Assembly: GCA_903922605.1 (NCBI GenBank)
Contig: CAIXUG010000029.1
Location: forward strand, 1-45,685
Source: an uncultured Verrucomicrobiota bacterium
Lineage (GTDB): Bacteria; Verrucomicrobiota; Verrucomicrobiia; Limisphaerales; UBA9464
DNA: 45,685 bases
Reading direction: 5' to 3'
Position numbers and translations under genes: made by a program. The first letter of the stretch is position 1. Each line of letters starts with the position of its first letter. Shown in pieces: positions 14,131-25,100 of this stretch. The notes below the pieces were generated by a model, which had not been told where the DNA came from, did no database searches, and saw only the letters and a program-made list of their open reading frames with translations.

Positions 14131-17100
14131 ATGTCCGACTTCGTCCACCTGCATCTGCACACCGAGTATTCGCTGCTCGACGCCGCGTGCCGGCTGGACC
14201 GGCTGATGGAGAAGGCCGCCAAACTGAAGCTTCCCGCGCTCGCGATGACCGACCACGGGAACATGTTTGGCGCAATCGAGTTCTACAACGCGGCGAAGAA
14301 GGCCGGAATCAAGCCCATCATCGGCTGCGAGGTGTACGTCGCCCCCGGCAGCCGGCTGGACAAGAAGCCCGGCTCCAGCACGCGTGACCTGTATCACCAC
14401 CTGGTGCTGCTCGCGAAAAACGAGACGGGCTACCACAATCTCGTGCGGCTCGTCACCGCCGCAAACCTCGAGGGCTTCTACTACAAGCCGCGTATCGACA
14501 AGGAACTGCTCGCGCAGCATGCCAGCGGCCTCATCGCCCTTTCGGGCTGCCTCGCCAGCGAGCTGTCGGAGCACATCCTCAAGGACGACGAGGCGAAGGC
14601 CCGGGGCACCATCGACTGGTTCAAGCAGGTCTTCGGGGCGGAAAACTACTATCTCGAACTGCAGAACCACGGCATCCCCGAACAGGCGAAGGTGAACCGC
14701 TCGCTCATCCCGTGGGCGAAGGAGTTCGGCCTCAAGACCGTCGCCTCGAACGACGTCCACTACGTCGAGCAGGGGCACTGGAAGGCGCACGACTGCCTCA
14801 TCTGCCTCGGCACCCAGGCGCAGCTCAGCGACACGAAGCGGATGCGCTACCAGGAGGCGCAGTTTTACCTGCGCTCGGGCGACGAGATGAAGGCGCTCTT
14901 TGCCGAGACGCCGGAGGCCGTGCTCAACACCCTGCAGGTGGCGGAGCAGGTCGATATGAAGATCCGCTTCGGCAAGGGCGCGGAGCACTACCCCGTCTTC
15001 CAGCCGCCCGAGGCGTGGACCCGCGAGGGCTACCTGCGCCGGGTGCTCTGCGACGGGCTGCTGAAGCGCTACACCATCGCCGCCCACGTCGCGGGTGAGG
15101 ACATCGTGGTGGACGGCATTGCCGATCCGAAGCGGCTGGCGTTTTTGTTTCCGCAAACGCCGGCAGGCGCGGAAAGTAATCAGTCATCAGTGATCAGAAA
15201 TCAGTCCGAACCTTCGGAACCGGCGACTGGCTCACTGAATACTGCCCCACTGATTACTGATTCACTGATCACTGACTTACCGCTCACTGATCCCAGGCAC
15301 CCGCACGTTCAGGCGGCCATCAAGACCATTCTCGACAGGCTCAGCCTTGAGCTCGGGGTGATCGAGAAGACCGGTTACATCTCCTACTTCCTGATCGTCG
15401 GCGATTTCATCCGCTGGGGGCGCGATCACGGCATCGCGTGCGTGGCGCGTGGTTCGGCGGCCGGCTCGATGGTCACCTACCTGCTGGAGATCGCGAACGT
15501 CGATCCGCTGCGTTACGGCCTGCTCTTCGAGCGCTTCCTGAACCCCGAGCGCGTGAGCCCGCCCGACATCGACATCGACTTCGCGGACGACCGCCGCGCC
15601 GAGGTGATCGAGTACGTCCGCAACAAATACGGCCGCGATGCCGTCGCGCAGATCATCACGTTTGGCACCATGGGCGCGAAGTCCGTGCTGCGCGACGTGG
15701 GCCGCGTGATGGGCCTGAGCTTCGGCGAGTGCGACCGGCTCGCGAAGATGATCACGGACGTGAAGTGGGGCCTGAAGGACGCGCTGGAGAAAAACGCCGA
15801 GTTCAAGGCCGCCTACAATTCTGAGGAGGTCACGCGGGAGCTGGTGGATTATGCGCTCGTGCTGGAAGACCAGGCCCGCAGCGCGGGCGTCCATGCGGCG
15901 GGTGTCGTCATCGGCGCGCAGCCGCTGGTGAACCTGCTCCCCCTGAAACAGGACGACGATGGCGGCATCGTCACGCAGTACGCCATGGGCCCGGTCGGCG
16001 ATCTCGGCCTGCTGAAGATGGACTTCCTCGGGCTGAAGACGCTCACCGTCCTCCGCAACACCGTCGAGATGGTGCGGCGCACACGGGGTTTCACGATTGA
16101 TCTGGAGACGCTGCCGCTCGATGACGCCAAAACGTACGAGCTGCTGAACAACGCGCAGACGCTGGGCGTGTTCCAGCTGGAATCCGGCGGCATGCGCGAC
16201 CTCTGCAAGAAGTTCCAGATCCAGTCCGTCGAGCACATCACCGCGCTCATCTCGCTCTACCGGCCGGGGCCGATGGACCTGATTCCCGACTTCATCAAGC
16301 GCCGCCATGGCGAGCAGACGGTCGAGTACCCGCACCCGCTGCTGGAGCCGATCGCCCGGGAGACCTACGGCATCCTGATCTATCAGGAGCAGGTGATGCA
16401 GGCCACGCAGATCCTCGCCGGCTACACCCTCGGTGGCGCGGACCTGCTGCGGCGCGCGATGGGCAAGAAAAAGCTCGAGGAGATGGCGCTGCAGCGCGAA
16501 AACTTCGTGAAGGGCTGCGCCGAGAAGAACCAGATTCCTGCGCCCAAGGCGAACGAGGTGTTCGACCTGCTGGAGAAGTTCGCCGGCTACGGCTTCAACA
16601 AGTCGCACGCCGCTGCCTACGCCATCGTCGCGTACCAGACCGCGTACCTGAAGGCGAACTACCCGGTGGAGTTCCTCAGCGCGATGATGACGAACGACCA
16701 GGCGGACCTGGCGAAGCTCGCGCAGTTCATCGGTGAGGCGAAGGGCTTCGGCATCCCCGTACTCGGCCCGGATGTGAATGAGTCCGACGTGAGTTTCGCA
16801 CCGGCCACGCTGAGCCGGATGGGCGGCAGCCATGGCGACAGCAACAGCACTGTGGGCGATTCCTGCGCCGACCAGTCACCGGCGGCTGGCACCGCTGACG
16901 GTTCGGCGAAGGCCCCGATCCGCTTCGGTCTGGCCGCGATCAAGGGCGTGGGCGAGATTGCCGTGCAATCCATTCTCGACGCGCGGCGCGAAGGCGGGCC
17001 GTTCACGTCGTTGCAGGATCTCTGCGAGCGCGTGGACACGCGCACGGTGAACAAGAAGGTCCTCGAGGCCCTCGTGAAGGCCGGTGCCTGTGACGCCCTC

Positions 17101-17970
17101 GGCGCGAATCGCGCCACGCTGTTCGTGCAGATCGAGCACGCCCTGGCCCGCGCCGGCTCGATGGCGGCGGACAAGGCCAAAGGCCAGTCCTCGCTCTTCG
17201 ACAGCTTCGACGCCGCACCGAAGAAGAAAGTGGAGAAGCCGGTCGTCCTGCCCGATTGGCCGATCGCGGAGCGCCTGTCCAATGAGAAGGAACTCCTCGG
17301 CATCTACGTCAGTGGTCATCCGCTGGAGCCTTACGCCAAGCTGCTCGAACGCTACGCGCTGCACACCGTGGCCGACCTGGCCGCCCAGCCGAACCGCAGC
17401 GTCGTCCGCCTCGGCGGCCTCGTAAGCGCCATCCAGCAGGGCGTGAGCAAGAAGTCGGGCAAGCCCTACGCGATGGTCACCATCGAGGATCTCACGGACA
17501 GCGTGCAGCTCCTCTGCATGAACGAGAACTACGACAAGTACCGCGCGCTGTTCGTGCCCAACGCCGCCCTGCTCGTCACCGCCGAGGTGAACACGGGCGA
17601 GGACAAGCCGAAGCTCTTCCCGCAGGAGATCCTGCGCCTGGAGGACGCGCCCAAAAAGTTTACCAAGCAGGTCCATTTCCGCCTTGGCGAGGCCGGCCTT
17701 GACCGCGCGAGACTGGAGACGGCCCGCAACCTGGCTGAAGCGCACGCGGGCTCGGTCCCCCTGTTTCTCCGGCTCAAACTGGCGGGCGGCGAAACCGCCT
17801 TCATCGAGTGCAATGACCGCTACTTCGTCACCCCTTCGCTGCCCTTGGAGCAGGCCGTGAACGAGACCTTCGGTCCCGACACCTACTTTGCCAAGGCCGA
17901 CACCGCGCTGCCCGAGCGCGCCCAGCGCAAATGGGAACGGAAGACCAACGGTGGCGGTGACGACGAGTGA
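14131..17970 (+). CDS. dnaE: DNA polymerase III alpha subunit
   Basis: The replicative polymerase catalytic subunit, 1279 residues, DnaE1 type. The PHP domain starts at once (HLHLHTEYS, residues 6-14; TDHGNMFG). The polymerase core follows with ARGSAAGSMVTYLL, PDIDIDFAD (Asp479 and Asp481) and MDFLGLKTL (Asp631), which match the three catalytic aspartates of E. coli DnaE. The fingers and beta-binding regions come next, then the helix-hairpin-helix (GVGEIAVQSI) and the OB fold (about 1090-1190). Two inserts are not usual: residues 347-388, encoded by an intergenic-type repeat, and residues 892-928, rich in Ser/Gly/Ala. Both fall in loops and the frame is intact, so the enzyme is probably active. 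The proofreading exonuclease would be a separate gene. No strong ribosome site precedes ATG 14131. Confidence 0.97.
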   Translation: MSDFVHLHLHTEYSLLDAACRLDRLMEKAAKLKLPALAMTDHGNMFGAIEFYNAAKKAGIKPIIGCEVYVAPGSRLDKKPGSSTRDLYHHLVLLAKNETGYHNLVRLVTAANLEGFYYKPRIDKELLAQHASGLIALSGCLASELSEHILKDDEAKARGTIDWFKQVFGAENYYLELQNHGIPEQAKVNRSLIPWAKEFGLKTVASNDVHYVEQGHWKAHDCLICLGTQAQLSDTKRMRYQEAQFYLRSGDEMKALFAETPEAVLNTLQVAEQVDMKIRFGKGAEHYPVFQPPEAWTREGYLRRVLCDGLLKRYTIAAHVAGEDIVVDGIADPKRLAFLFPQTPAGAESNQSSVIRNQSEPSEPATGSLNTAPLITDSLITDLPLTDPRHPHVQAAIKTILDRLSLELGVIEKTGYISYFLIVGDFIRWGRDHGIACVARGSAAGSMVTYLLEIANVDPLRYGLLFERFLNPERVSPPDIDIDFADDRRAEVIEYVRNKYGRDAVAQIITFGTMGAKSVLRDVGRVMGLSFGECDRLAKMITDVKWGLKDALEKNAEFKAAYNSEEVTRELVDYALVLEDQARSAGVHAAGVVIGAQPLVNLLPLKQDDDGGIVTQYAMGPVGDLGLLKMDFLGLKTLTVLRNTVEMVRRTRGFTIDLETLPLDDAKTYELLNNAQTLGVFQLESGGMRDLCKKFQIQSVEHITALISLYRPGPMDLIPDFIKRRHGEQTVEYPHPLLEPIARETYGILIYQEQVMQATQILAGYTLGGADLLRRAMGKKKLEEMALQRENFVKGCAEKNQIPAPKANEVFDLLEKFAGYGFNKSHAAAYAIVAYQTAYLKANYPVEFLSAMMTNDQADLAKLAQFIGEAKGFGIPVLGPDVNESDVSFAPATLSRMGGSHGDSNSTVGDSCADQSPAAGTADGSAKAPIRFGLAAIKGVGEIAVQSILDARREGGPFTSLQDLCERVDTRTVNKKVLEALVKAGACDALGANRATLFVQIEHALARAGSMAADKAKGQSSLFDSFDAAPKKKVEKPVVLPDWPIAERLSNEKELLGIYVSGHPLEPYAKLLERYALHTVADLAAQPNRSVVRLGGLVSAIQQGVSKKSGKPYAMVTIEDLTDSVQLLCMNENYDKYRALFVPNAALLVTAEVNTGEDKPKLFPQEILRLEDAPKKFTKQVHFRLGEAGLDRARLETARNLAEAHAGSVPLFLRLKLAGGETAFIECNDRYFVTPSLPLEQAVNETFGPDTYFAKADTALPERAQRKWERKTNGGGDDE
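15172..15293 (+). repeat. ATCAGTGA-type repeat inserted in frame in dnaE
   Basis: This stretch is made of ATCAGT and its complement ACTGAT: AATCAGTCATCAGTGATCAG on the left, ACTGATTACTGATTCACTGA and TCACTGAC on the right, with the halves inverted about 15220. It is lower in GC than the flanks and reads as NQSSVIRNQSEPSEP and TDSLITDLPLTDP, unlike any DnaE sequence. It lies between the PHP-core linker and RLSLELGVIEKTGY. A related ACTGG/ACTGA run occurs in an intergenic gap at 44306-44345. Confidence 0.85.
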
Positions 17971-18247
17971 CGGGCCAGGGCTGAGCCACCATGCGGGAGC
18001 AACTTCGGGCTGCAGCCAATGACCACCGTCGCCGGCCGGCGCAATCCTCCTGCACACGTGCGCACTGTTGGATATTTGTTCGCTGGACGGTCCGCTCAAA
18101 AAGGAAGCCTGACGGAGAGTTGAGGCTATGGCGGAAAGGCTTCCCGCAAGCGATCAGAACTTTGGAGGAATTGTTGGCTGTGTTCGTCAATGTTCAGCAA
18201 AAGGGCTCGGCTGAGGAGGATTGAGAGGCGTTCGGTTGTGGGTGGTG
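17971..18247. other. Gap after dnaE with no convincing gene
   Basis: Frames of 60-80 codons are open on both strands (for example 17991-18224 plus), but none has a recognisable domain or ribosome site. The composition drops here relative to dnaE. It may be the decayed flank of the transposase remnant that follows. No clear terminator for dnaE is visible. Confidence 0.5.
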
Positions 18248-18439
18248 TCAGGCGGCGATTTGGAGGGCTGGCTTGAGTTGGTCCCTGAGGGGCTGCATGT
18301 CGAGGTAGAGCGGACCGTCGAGCCATTCCTCATCCTGCTCGGCGGCGAGAGCGCGGATGAGGCGCAGGCAGCTCTGCTCGTGCGGGAAGATGCGTCCTGA
18401 CGGGAGGATGCGCGGTCCGGGGAGTTGCCAATAGGGCAC
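18248..18439 (-). pseudogene. IS256/mutator-type transposase remnant (C-terminus)
   Basis: The minus strand encodes a 63-codon C-terminal fragment containing GRIFPHEQSCLRLIRALAAE and QDEEWLDGPLYLDM. This matches the end of mutator/IS256 transposases, where a phrase like FPNEAS-LRL-ALL-EI-EEW comes just before the stop. The DDE catalytic region and both inverted repeats are gone, and 18461 upstream already belongs to the PEP-CTERM gene. It is therefore a fossil insertion that cannot move. The family call rests on this short motif only. Confidence 0.6.
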
Positions 18440-18460
18440 CAGGCCAGTCGCGCGGGCGGC

Positions 18461-19180
18461 TCAGCGGCGGCGCCGTAGCGCCCAGGCTCCGAGGAGCATT
18501 CCGGCGACGCCCGTCACCCAGCCCGGCTCCGGGACCGTCGTGATCGTCATTCCCCAGTTGTTGATCTGGTAGCGGTTGCCGCCCGACAGGTCCGCCAGAA
18601 ACAGAGTCCATGTGCCGCTCGCCTGGGCCCCGTTGAGTCCACTGAGCGTGGCGGTCCTCGGGTCCGAAGCCACCGTCGCCGAGGGATCGGTCGTCCGCCC
18701 GTCCGGCGCCCAGGAGCCGGTGAGCGGGCCGGTCAGGGGGGTGCTCTCGTTGCCGTTCAGGGTGGTCCGATAGGTGTGGATGTCACCGTTCGCCGCGTTG
18801 TCGGCGAAGGTGATCGAAACCGTCTGGCTGTCGTCATAGCCGAAAGCATTCGAGTCCGTGGCCCCGGGACGCGCCAGCAGGACCGAGATGTCCGAGCCAT
18901 GCTGCACATACGCGTACAGATCGCCGAACCAGCCCGTCTCCCCCGTGGGCACGCTCAGGTTGAGCGACACCGTCACCGAGGTGACCGTTCCCGTATCGCT
19001 CACATTCAGCGGCAGGGCAATGCCGGTGCTGGTATCGTCCGGAATGGGCGTATCGAGCGTCCCGGACGTGATCACGACGCCGGCCTGCGCCGAGGCCGCC
19101 AGCGCCAACCCGGCAGCTATCGATAGGCGGTTCATCTTGGGCATGAGGGAAAGGGGGAATGGATATGTGGGCGGCTTCAT
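18461..19180 (-). CDS. PEP-CTERM protein with proprotein convertase P-domain
   Basis: A 239-residue exported protein. A signal peptide (RLSIAAGLALAASAQA) is followed by a P/Homo-B-type beta-sandwich (about 40-210), recognised by SGTWTLFLADLSGGNRYQIN followed by NWGMTIT. The C-terminus is a standard PEP-CTERM tail: VPEP, a hydrophobic helix (GWVTGVAGMLLGAWAL) and RRRR. An exosortase, not in this window, should cut at PEP and place it on the surface. ATG 19180 overlaps the stop of the giant gene as ATGA, which favours that start. Met13 and Met16 (19144, 19135) would give a more typical signal peptide. It is co-transcribed with the giant secreted protein and may form part of the same surface layer. 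There is no protease domain, so it is not a convertase itself. Confidence 0.87.
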   Translation of the reverse strand: MKPPTYPFPLSLMPKMNRLSIAAGLALAASAQAGVVITSGTLDTPIPDDTSTGIALPLNVSDTGTVTSVTVSLNLSVPTGETGWFGDLYAYVQHGSDISVLLARPGATDSNAFGYDDSQTVSITFADNAANGDIHTYRTTLNGNESTPLTGPLTGSWAPDGRTTDPSATVASDPRTATLSGLNGAQASGTWTLFLADLSGGNRYQINNWGMTITTVPEPGWVTGVAGMLLGAWALRRRR

Positions 19181-22100
19181 GGTTCGATGACGCGGTAGAA
19201 TCGCGGCGAGCCCGGTGCCGGATCGGTGAACTGGATCTGGCCGTTGGGAGCCGCCACCAGGGGCGAGCCCAGATCGGTCCAGACGATGGGCTCATCGAGA
19301 CTGTCGGCGGTCTGGAGCTGATACGTGCGTCCAGGGATCCCGGCGGCGGTGATCTGCACCGCTCCGTCCGTGCCGACGGTGGTACTGGTGATGTTCTGGG
19401 TCGGCGTCGTGGGCGGCGGATCGAGGATCACCGTGACCGTATTGGTCGCGAAGAGAGTCCCGTCGGTGATGACGTAGTTGAACGTGTCCACGGCGGCGGC
19501 GGCGCTCGCAGCCGGATAGACAATGGCGCTGGAGAGCAATTGCAGCGCCGCGCCGTTGGTCGAGAATGCGTCCGCGCCGCTGACCGACAGCGTCAGGCCC
19601 GCCGCGCCAGTATCGTTCGACAGCAGGCTGGCCACGGGAATCTTGAGCGAACGACCGGCCTGACGGTGGACGATGTCAGGATTGGCGATGGGCCACGGAT
19701 CCGGATTCGTCAGCTTGAAAACCATGCCGTAGCCGTTCGTTCCGCCCGCCAGGGTGGTGCCATAGAGGTTGCCGAGGGCGTCGAACGCCAGGCCGCCCCA
19801 GGGCTGCGCCCCGTCGAAATTGGTTCCGGCCGGTCCATTCGTGGCGCTGAAGCCGTACAGGAGCACCGGTGTGCCGGCGGGCGTGACCATGAAAATCGTC
19901 CCGCCACCCTGATTTCCGCCGGCGCTGGCCGCGCCGTAGAAATTGCCATCGATTCCCTGGATGACACCGTCCCGGGGGTTGGCCCCGTCATATCCGCCGG
20001 AGAAGGAGTAAAGGGTGTGATAACCACCCGCTCCGATATTGGAAGTGTACACCACCCCGTTCCCGCTGCCACCGCCCTGGACCGAAGTGCCCACGGCCCC
20101 ACCACTGATGGTCCGGGTCAGCCTCCCGGACGCCATATAGGCATCCGAACCGAACAATTGCCGGTTAATCCGGAAGAAGGGGAGGGTCTCAAAGGCATAG
20201 AAAAGCGTTCCGGCCCCGCCCTGTCCCCCCGACGGCGTCGCCCCAAACAGAACTGTGGCGCTTCCCTCCAGCAACGAGCCCGCCAGATGTGAGCCTTGGG
20301 AAAACTCAGAAGTGAAGGACTTCGTGTAAACGAGCGCTCCATTCGTGGAGACGCCGAACAGCCCGCCCAGACCCGCTGTCCCGCCCAGGGAAATGGTCCC
20401 ATACAGAGTGCCATTGGCACCCTGGATCAGCGATCCGAGCGGCACCGCCCCATCCGCGTTGAAGCCGCTGCCGTCCACGGCACTGAACGAATACAGGGCG
20501 GTGAACTGCCCGGCCGTGGTCAGGCTGAAGACCGACCCGGTTCCGTTCGTTCCTCCATTGGGGCAGGTTCCGTACAAGTTACCGTCCGTGCCCTGATACA
20601 GGTCGGCACCGGGGTTTGCCCCGTCGAAGTTCAGGCCCGAACCGTTGGTGGCACTAAAGGCGTACAGGGTGGTGAAAAGACCGTTGGAGGACACCTGGTA
20701 AATGGTGCCGGATCCGTTGGCCCCGCCCGTCGTGGTCGCGCCATAGAGGTTGCCATCCCGGCCCAGAATCAGGCCGGCTTTGGGATTGGCGCCATCCGCT
20801 CCATTGGCAAACGCATACAGGGGAACGTAAGTCCAGGAGCTCAGGCTGAAGGCGGCGCTGGGGCCGGCGGCGGGGGCCAGGCCTCCCGTCTGATCCGAGG
20901 CTGTCCCCGGCCCGATCGAAAGGGACAGCGTGCCCGTCCCGTTAAATTGGGAGATGGTCACCGTATAACTCGTGCCACCGCCCGAGACGCTGACCACGCC
21001 CGCGGCGGTGCCCGTCGCGTTCAGCGTGATGTCCGAAACGCTGAGCGAACTGCCCCAAAAATAGGCATCGGCATAGGTGACCGTATAAGTCACCGGCAGC
21101 CCCACCGTGCTGGTGACCGAGGGGCCGCTGATGGTCACGGTGGGCGGAACCGAAACCGTCAGCGTGAACGGCGCGCTGGTGACCGTGGCGTTGGGATTGG
21201 AGACGACCACGCGATACGCGCCCGCATGCGCCAGTTGCAGGCCCGTGAGGTTCAGCAGCGCATTGGTCTGGGCCGGCAGATTGGTCCCGTTCCACTGCCA
21301 CTGGTAGGAAAACGGTCCCGAACCACTGACGGGCGCGGGGACCGTGTAAGCAGATCCGGCCTCGAGCAGCACATTGGTCAGATAGCCCGTGAAAATCGGC
21401 GGCGGGTTCGGATTGATCAGTTCGAACAGGGCGCCGATCCCATTGGTCCCTCCCGCCGAAGCTGTGCCGTAGAAATTGCCGTCGCTGGCTTCGAGCAACG
21501 CGCCCATCGGATTGCTGCCGACATCCGACTGCAGCGTGTAGAGGACACTGAAGGCACCATCGGTCGTCATCTGGAAGATGGCGCCCTGCCCGTAGGCGCC
21601 ACCGGAGAACGTCGTGCCGTACAGCTTGCCGTCGCTTCCCAGGATCATCGAGGCCACCGGCACGGCCCCATCGAGGTTCGCCCCCTGGGCGTTCGTCGCG
21701 CCAAACGTGTGCAGCGTCGTGAGCACCCCATCGGTGGTCAGGGAGAAGATGGTGCCGCTGGCGTTGGTGCCGCCCGAAGCCGTCGTCCCATAGAATACGC
21801 CGTCCGGGCCCTGCACCAGTCCGCCCACGGGATAGGCACCATCCAGATTGGAGCCGTCGGAATTCGTCGGACCGAAGGAATACAGCGGCGTCAGGACGCC
21901 GCCCGTCGTGATGGCAAAGACCGTGCCGCTGCCGTTGGTCCCGCCGGCGGAGGCCGCCCCGTACAGGTTGCCATCCGCACCCTGGGCGAGCGCCCCCAGC
22001 GGCGTGGCCCCATCGGCACCGCCCTGGAAGTCGTAAAGCATCGTCCGCCCGCCGCCGGTATTGACGCCAAACACCGTACCAAATCCGGCTCCGCCCGTGG

Positions 22101-25100
22101 ATGCCGTGCCGTAAAGGTTACCATCAGCACCCAGCGTGACCCCGCCCCGGGGATTGGAACCGTCACCTCCGGTAAACCGGTAAAGTGCCTGGCGTATATT
22201 GGAAAAGCTAAACACCGTTCCGCGATTCCCGGAGCCCCCGCTGGACCCGGTGCCGTAGAGCGTGCCATTGGCGGACTGGGCCAGATTTCCTTCCACGCCG
22301 CTTCCGGCGGCGGAAAAAAGGAACACGGTCTCATCATAAACCCCGTTCGTGGTCAGGGTAAACTGGGCGTTGACGTTGAACTGGCCCGCAAACGTGGCCC
22401 CGTGCATCACCCCGTCGCGGGTCTGAATCAGCCCCGAGCGGGGCGACGCTCCCAGGTCAAAGTTCGCATCCCACGCATGGAGCGGGACAAAGGTCCACGG
22501 ATTGGAAGGAATATCCAGATAGGGCGCGGTAAAATGCGCGCCCGCCCCCTGCACCACACCCACCGAATTGGAGGCCATCACTTGGTAATAATAGACCGAT
22601 CCGGGCTGGAGGCCGTCCACCACCAGGCCCACCTCCTGGCCATGGGGACCGGCCAAAAGGTTGGTGACGACCATGGAGCCATAACCGGTCGTCAACCCGT
22701 ACAGGATATAGACCGCGGTGTCGGCGCCGTTCGGGTTGACCAACGCCCCGAGCGTGGCCTGGGTCGGGCTCAGATCCGTGGCGAAGAGGTTGGTGACCGC
22801 GGGACTGCCAGCCAGGGTGGTGAAGGTCAGATCGCTGCCGGTCGTGGTCCCGACGGCATTGGAGGCCACCACGGTGTAATGATAGGTGGAATTGGCCAGC
22901 AGGCCGTCCACCGGAATGGACGCCGGGTGCAGATCAAAGCCGGCGGCGAAATTGGTGGCGGAGGAACTCAGGCCGTAGTTGGTGTCCAGGCCGTAGAGGA
23001 AACGGACGGACGTCGCGGCGTTGTCCGAAATGACATTGGCATTCAGCGCGGCGCCGAAGGCGCCAACGGGCGTGGCTGGCCGGTTGGTCGCCAGCGGCGC
23101 GGTCGCGCTGACAAAGCTAAAATCCTGGCCCAGGCTGATTCCCGCGGTATTGGACGTCACCAACTGGTAGTGATAGGTCGCCCCCGGAGTCAGCCCGGTA
23201 AGCGGGGCGCTCACGACCACGTCGGTGAAGGGCGCGCCGCCGGCCCAGGTCGGCGAGCCGGAAAGCACCCCGGTGTTGCCGCTGCCACTGGCGTCGTTCA
23301 CCACCGATCCGGCCCCCTCGCTCATCGGCCAGTAGGCCTTTAGAAACTCATAGTCCGGATGGGCCGGATTGAGCTGCTGGAACTGCCAGCTTTGCAGCGT
23401 GGCCTGGCCCACCGCAATCGACCAGACACGCACCTCCGCGATCTGACCGTTAAAGTTCTCCCCGGGAGCGGTGACCCCGAGGGCCAGGTTGGTGCTGACC
23501 ACCGAATGGTTCGCGCCCGGCTGATCCTGGCCCACCACGGAACCATCCAGATAGATCGTCCGGTTGGTCCCGTCGAAGCTCGCGGCCACATGATGCCAGG
23601 CGCCCGACAGATCCGGCGTGTTCACGACCAGATCGTTGTCCCACCAATAATTGTCCAACCCGCCCGGATGCAGGCGAAAGGCATTGACCTGAAAGCTCTG
23701 TCCGTAATTGCCCCACCCGATGATGCCTTCGCCTCCCATCGACACCGGCTTGATCCACGCCTCGATGGTGTAGGCCGAGTTGCCTGCCGGCATCGTGGAA
23801 TTGGTGACGACCACCGAGTCCGAGCCGTCAAACGCCAGCGAGCTGACGACCGACTGGATGGGCTGCGGAGCGCTGGCGCTGCCATAATTGGTGTCGCTGC
23901 CGTAGGCAAACCAGGCGTAGCCGGGCGAATTGTTCGGGTTGACCGCGCCGTTTCCCGTCCCCCCGCTGCCCGTGAGGAAGGTGGGGGGGAGCGTCTGGGC
24001 AGACGGAACGACCGCCGGTGTCGAAAAGGCCAGATCGCCGCCCAACGCGACTCCCGCCGTGTTGGATGCCACGACCTGGAAATGATAGGAGCTGGCGGGG
24101 ATCAGGCCGGTGATGGGAAACGAAACCGGCCGCAAGCCGCCCAGTCCGGGCATGGTCGTCACGGCCGTGGTCAGGCCGTAACTGGTGTCCAGGCCATACT
24201 GGAAATAGACCGCCGTGGCCCCGCCTTCCGGGTTCACCTGCGCCTGCAGCGTCGCCCCAAAGCCCCCGATGGCGGTGGCCGGCGCGGTCGTTGCCAGCGG
24301 CGCCGAAGGCATGCTGAACACCGCATCACCGCCCACCGCGACGCCCACCACGTTCGAGGCGGTCGCCTGAAAATGATAGGTCGCCCCCGGCACGAGGCCG
24401 GTCGCCCAGTTCGTCACGGTCTGCGTCCCCGGCACGGCCCCCGCATCCACCGAGATCACGCCGCCGTAATTCGTGTCGGGGCCGTATTGAAAATAAACGA
24501 GGGTGTCGGCACCGCCGCTGTTGACGAAGGCGGCGAGCAACGCGGTGGTCGGGTCCTGCGGCGTGGCAATCGTCGTCACGGCCGTGGGTGCGACCGGCTG
24601 CGTGGCAAACGTGAGATCGCCGCTCGCCACCGTGCCGACGCTGTTGGAGGCCACCGCCTGATAATGATACGTCGAACCGGGCAGCAGGCCCGTGACCACG
24701 ACAGCCCGTGGCTGGGTCCCGATGAGCTGCGGCAAGGTCGTTGCCGCCGTTTTTGTTCCATAGGCGGCCGTGAGGCCATATTGGAAATAGAACGTGGTTT
24801 GCGCCCCGTTGGGCGTGAAGTCCGCATGCAGCGTCGCGCCGGAGGAAGAAGGTTCGCTGGCACCCGTGTTCGCCACCGAGGGGGCTGTGACCGGAGCGGA
24901 AAACGAGACATCGCCGCCCAGCGAAATCCCCGTGGCATTGGAAACGACGAGCTGCACATGATACATCTGGCCACCGGTGATCCCGGGCAGGGCCGCACTG
25001 GCGAGACCATTGGTCAGGGGCGGCCCGTCGGCCCAGGCGGGCGAGCCGACAAAGGTGCCCGTGTTCCCGTTTCCGCTCGCATCGTCCAGCACCGTCCCGC

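Noticed and set aside
15277-16833. Minus-strand frame of 518 codons opposite dnaE
   Set aside because: Antisense of the polymerase core with no recognisable domain.
20296-23343. Plus-strand frame of 1015 codons opposite the giant gene
   Set aside because: It is rich in Arg/Gly/Ala/Gln with no domain, and it is the complement of a well-supported gene; high GC leaves the antisense frame free of stops.
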